DNA of 64,000 bases from assembly GCA_018436925.1 (NCBI GenBank), contig JAHDKI010000014.1:186001-250000 (forward strand). The letters are read 5' to 3'. A program made the translations under genes and the position numbers. How positions within the stretch are numbered: position 1 is the first letter of the stretch; every line of letters starts with the position of its first letter. The notes below the pieces were generated by a model. It was not told the DNA's origin, ran no database searches, and worked only from the letters and a program-made list of their open reading frames with translations. Positions 63,664 through 64,000 of this stretch are shown in pieces. The DNA is from Syntrophaceae bacterium. Lineage in GTDB: Bacteria > Desulfobacterota > Syntrophia > Syntrophales > Smithellaceae.

Positions 63664-64000
63664 ATGAAAAAGTTTTATGATGCACGTGAAAAATCGGCGC
63701 CGTCGAACCGCAAGGCCCTTCAGGACAAGGCGCTTTCCGCCATGGTGAAGCTCGGATATAAAAAATCGCCGGCCTTCAAGAAAATCCTTGATCTCCACAA
63801 AATCAATCCCGCTAAAATAAAATGTCGTGAAGATCTGGAAATCCTGCCTGTGATTTCCAGAGAGAAGCTTGTTGAGATGCAGCTTAAGACCCCTCCGTAT
63901 GCGGGCCTTCAGAATCCTCAATCGGCGGTGGACCGGATTTTTACGTCGCCCGGGCCGGTTTACGAACCGCATTTGTCGGAATCCGATTATCTCTGGGCGC
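63664..64000 (+). CDS. Phenylacetate-CoA ligase (PaaK)-family protein, N-terminal part
   Basis: 112 residues before the window ends, so the catalytic core is not seen. The helical N-terminus, LEILPVISREKLVEMQ, and DRIFTSPGPVYEPHLSE match PaaK-family adenylating enzymes encoded next to liv-type transporters. Members activate phenylacetate or other aryl acids; the substrate here is unproven. AAAGGAGG precedes the ATG, 14 bases after livF. It makes this the second CoA ligase of the operon. Confidence 0.8.
   Translation, partial: MKKFYDAREKSAPSNRKALQDKALSAMVKLGYKKSPAFKKILDLHKINPAKIKCREDLEILPVISREKLVEMQLKTPPYAGLQNPQSAVDRIFTSPGPVYEPHLSESDYLWA

Overview
The window reads as a stretch of a bacterial chromosome from a Deltaproteobacteria (Desulfobacterota)-like organism. 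A Syntrophus/Smithella-type fermenter is my best guess, but this is inference. The reasons are a NtrC-type PilS/PilR pair, LptF/LptG and OmpA-type outer-membrane genes, a secA-argJ neighbourhood, an AspRS of the non-discriminating type, an archaeal-type UPF0200 kinase-like protein, and a branched-chain-type ABC transporter operon with acyl-CoA ligases embedded in it. GC is close to 50% by eye. I see no insertion sequence with a transposase, no prophage, no CRISPR array and no rRNA. Three tRNAs are present (Pro-UGG, Met-CAU, Leu-UAA).

Layout. 1-1.2 kb: end of rph, then rdgB running into tRNA-Pro. 1.2-7.4 kb: an OmpA-domain lipoprotein, a UPF0200 protein, a phosphomannomutase/phosphoglucomutase, and a tight operon of alpha/beta hydrolase, NUDIX hydrolase and HAD phosphatase. 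7.5-15.6 kb (minus strand): tRNA-Met, a TolB-like/FG-GAP exported protein, a hemolysin III-type membrane protein, a hybrid histidine kinase with a ruined ATP site, and HrpA helicase. 15.7-20.5 kb: class I adenylate cyclase, a DUF4139 protein and an SAH/MTA deaminase. 20.7-23.9 kb: tRNA-Leu, panC-panD behind a structured leader, and ahcY. 23.9-27.4 kb: lptFG and an M23 peptidase. 27.5-38.9 kb: secA, argJ, then rpsB-tsf-pyrH-frr and uppS-cdsA-dxr-rseP-tsaB (translation, isoprenoid and envelope genes). 38.9-42.6 kb: a TPR protein, an ExeA-type ATPase, a small membrane protein and a Crp/Fnr-type regulator. 42.6-49.3 kb: glutaminyl cyclotransferase, adk, a UvrD-family helicase, aspS and hisS. 49.3-55 kb: comEC divergent from pilS-pilR. 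55-64 kb: gltA, then an operon of LivK-, LivG-, acyl-CoA ligase-, LivH-, LivM-, LivF- and PaaK-like genes, the last cut by the window end.

The most interesting signal is the untranslated stretch between gltA and the liv-type operon. It contains a good sigma-70 promoter, a 33-codon reading frame with six Phe and two Tyr codons clustered in eight codons out of nine, and mutually exclusive RNA pairings ending in a strong intrinsic terminator 43 bases before the first transporter gene. This is the architecture of a classical ribosome-mediated phenylalanine/tyrosine attenuator, here in front of an uptake and acyl-CoA activation operon rather than pheA or pheST. Other points of note are a candidate pan RNA element with an intrinsic terminator directly before panC, three hairpins ahead of secA, three AATGTCCG repeats ahead of cyaA, and the degenerate hybrid kinase.

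Gene starts were chosen by ribosome-binding site, family length and neighbouring ends. All functions are from motif and family recognition by eye; no database search was run.
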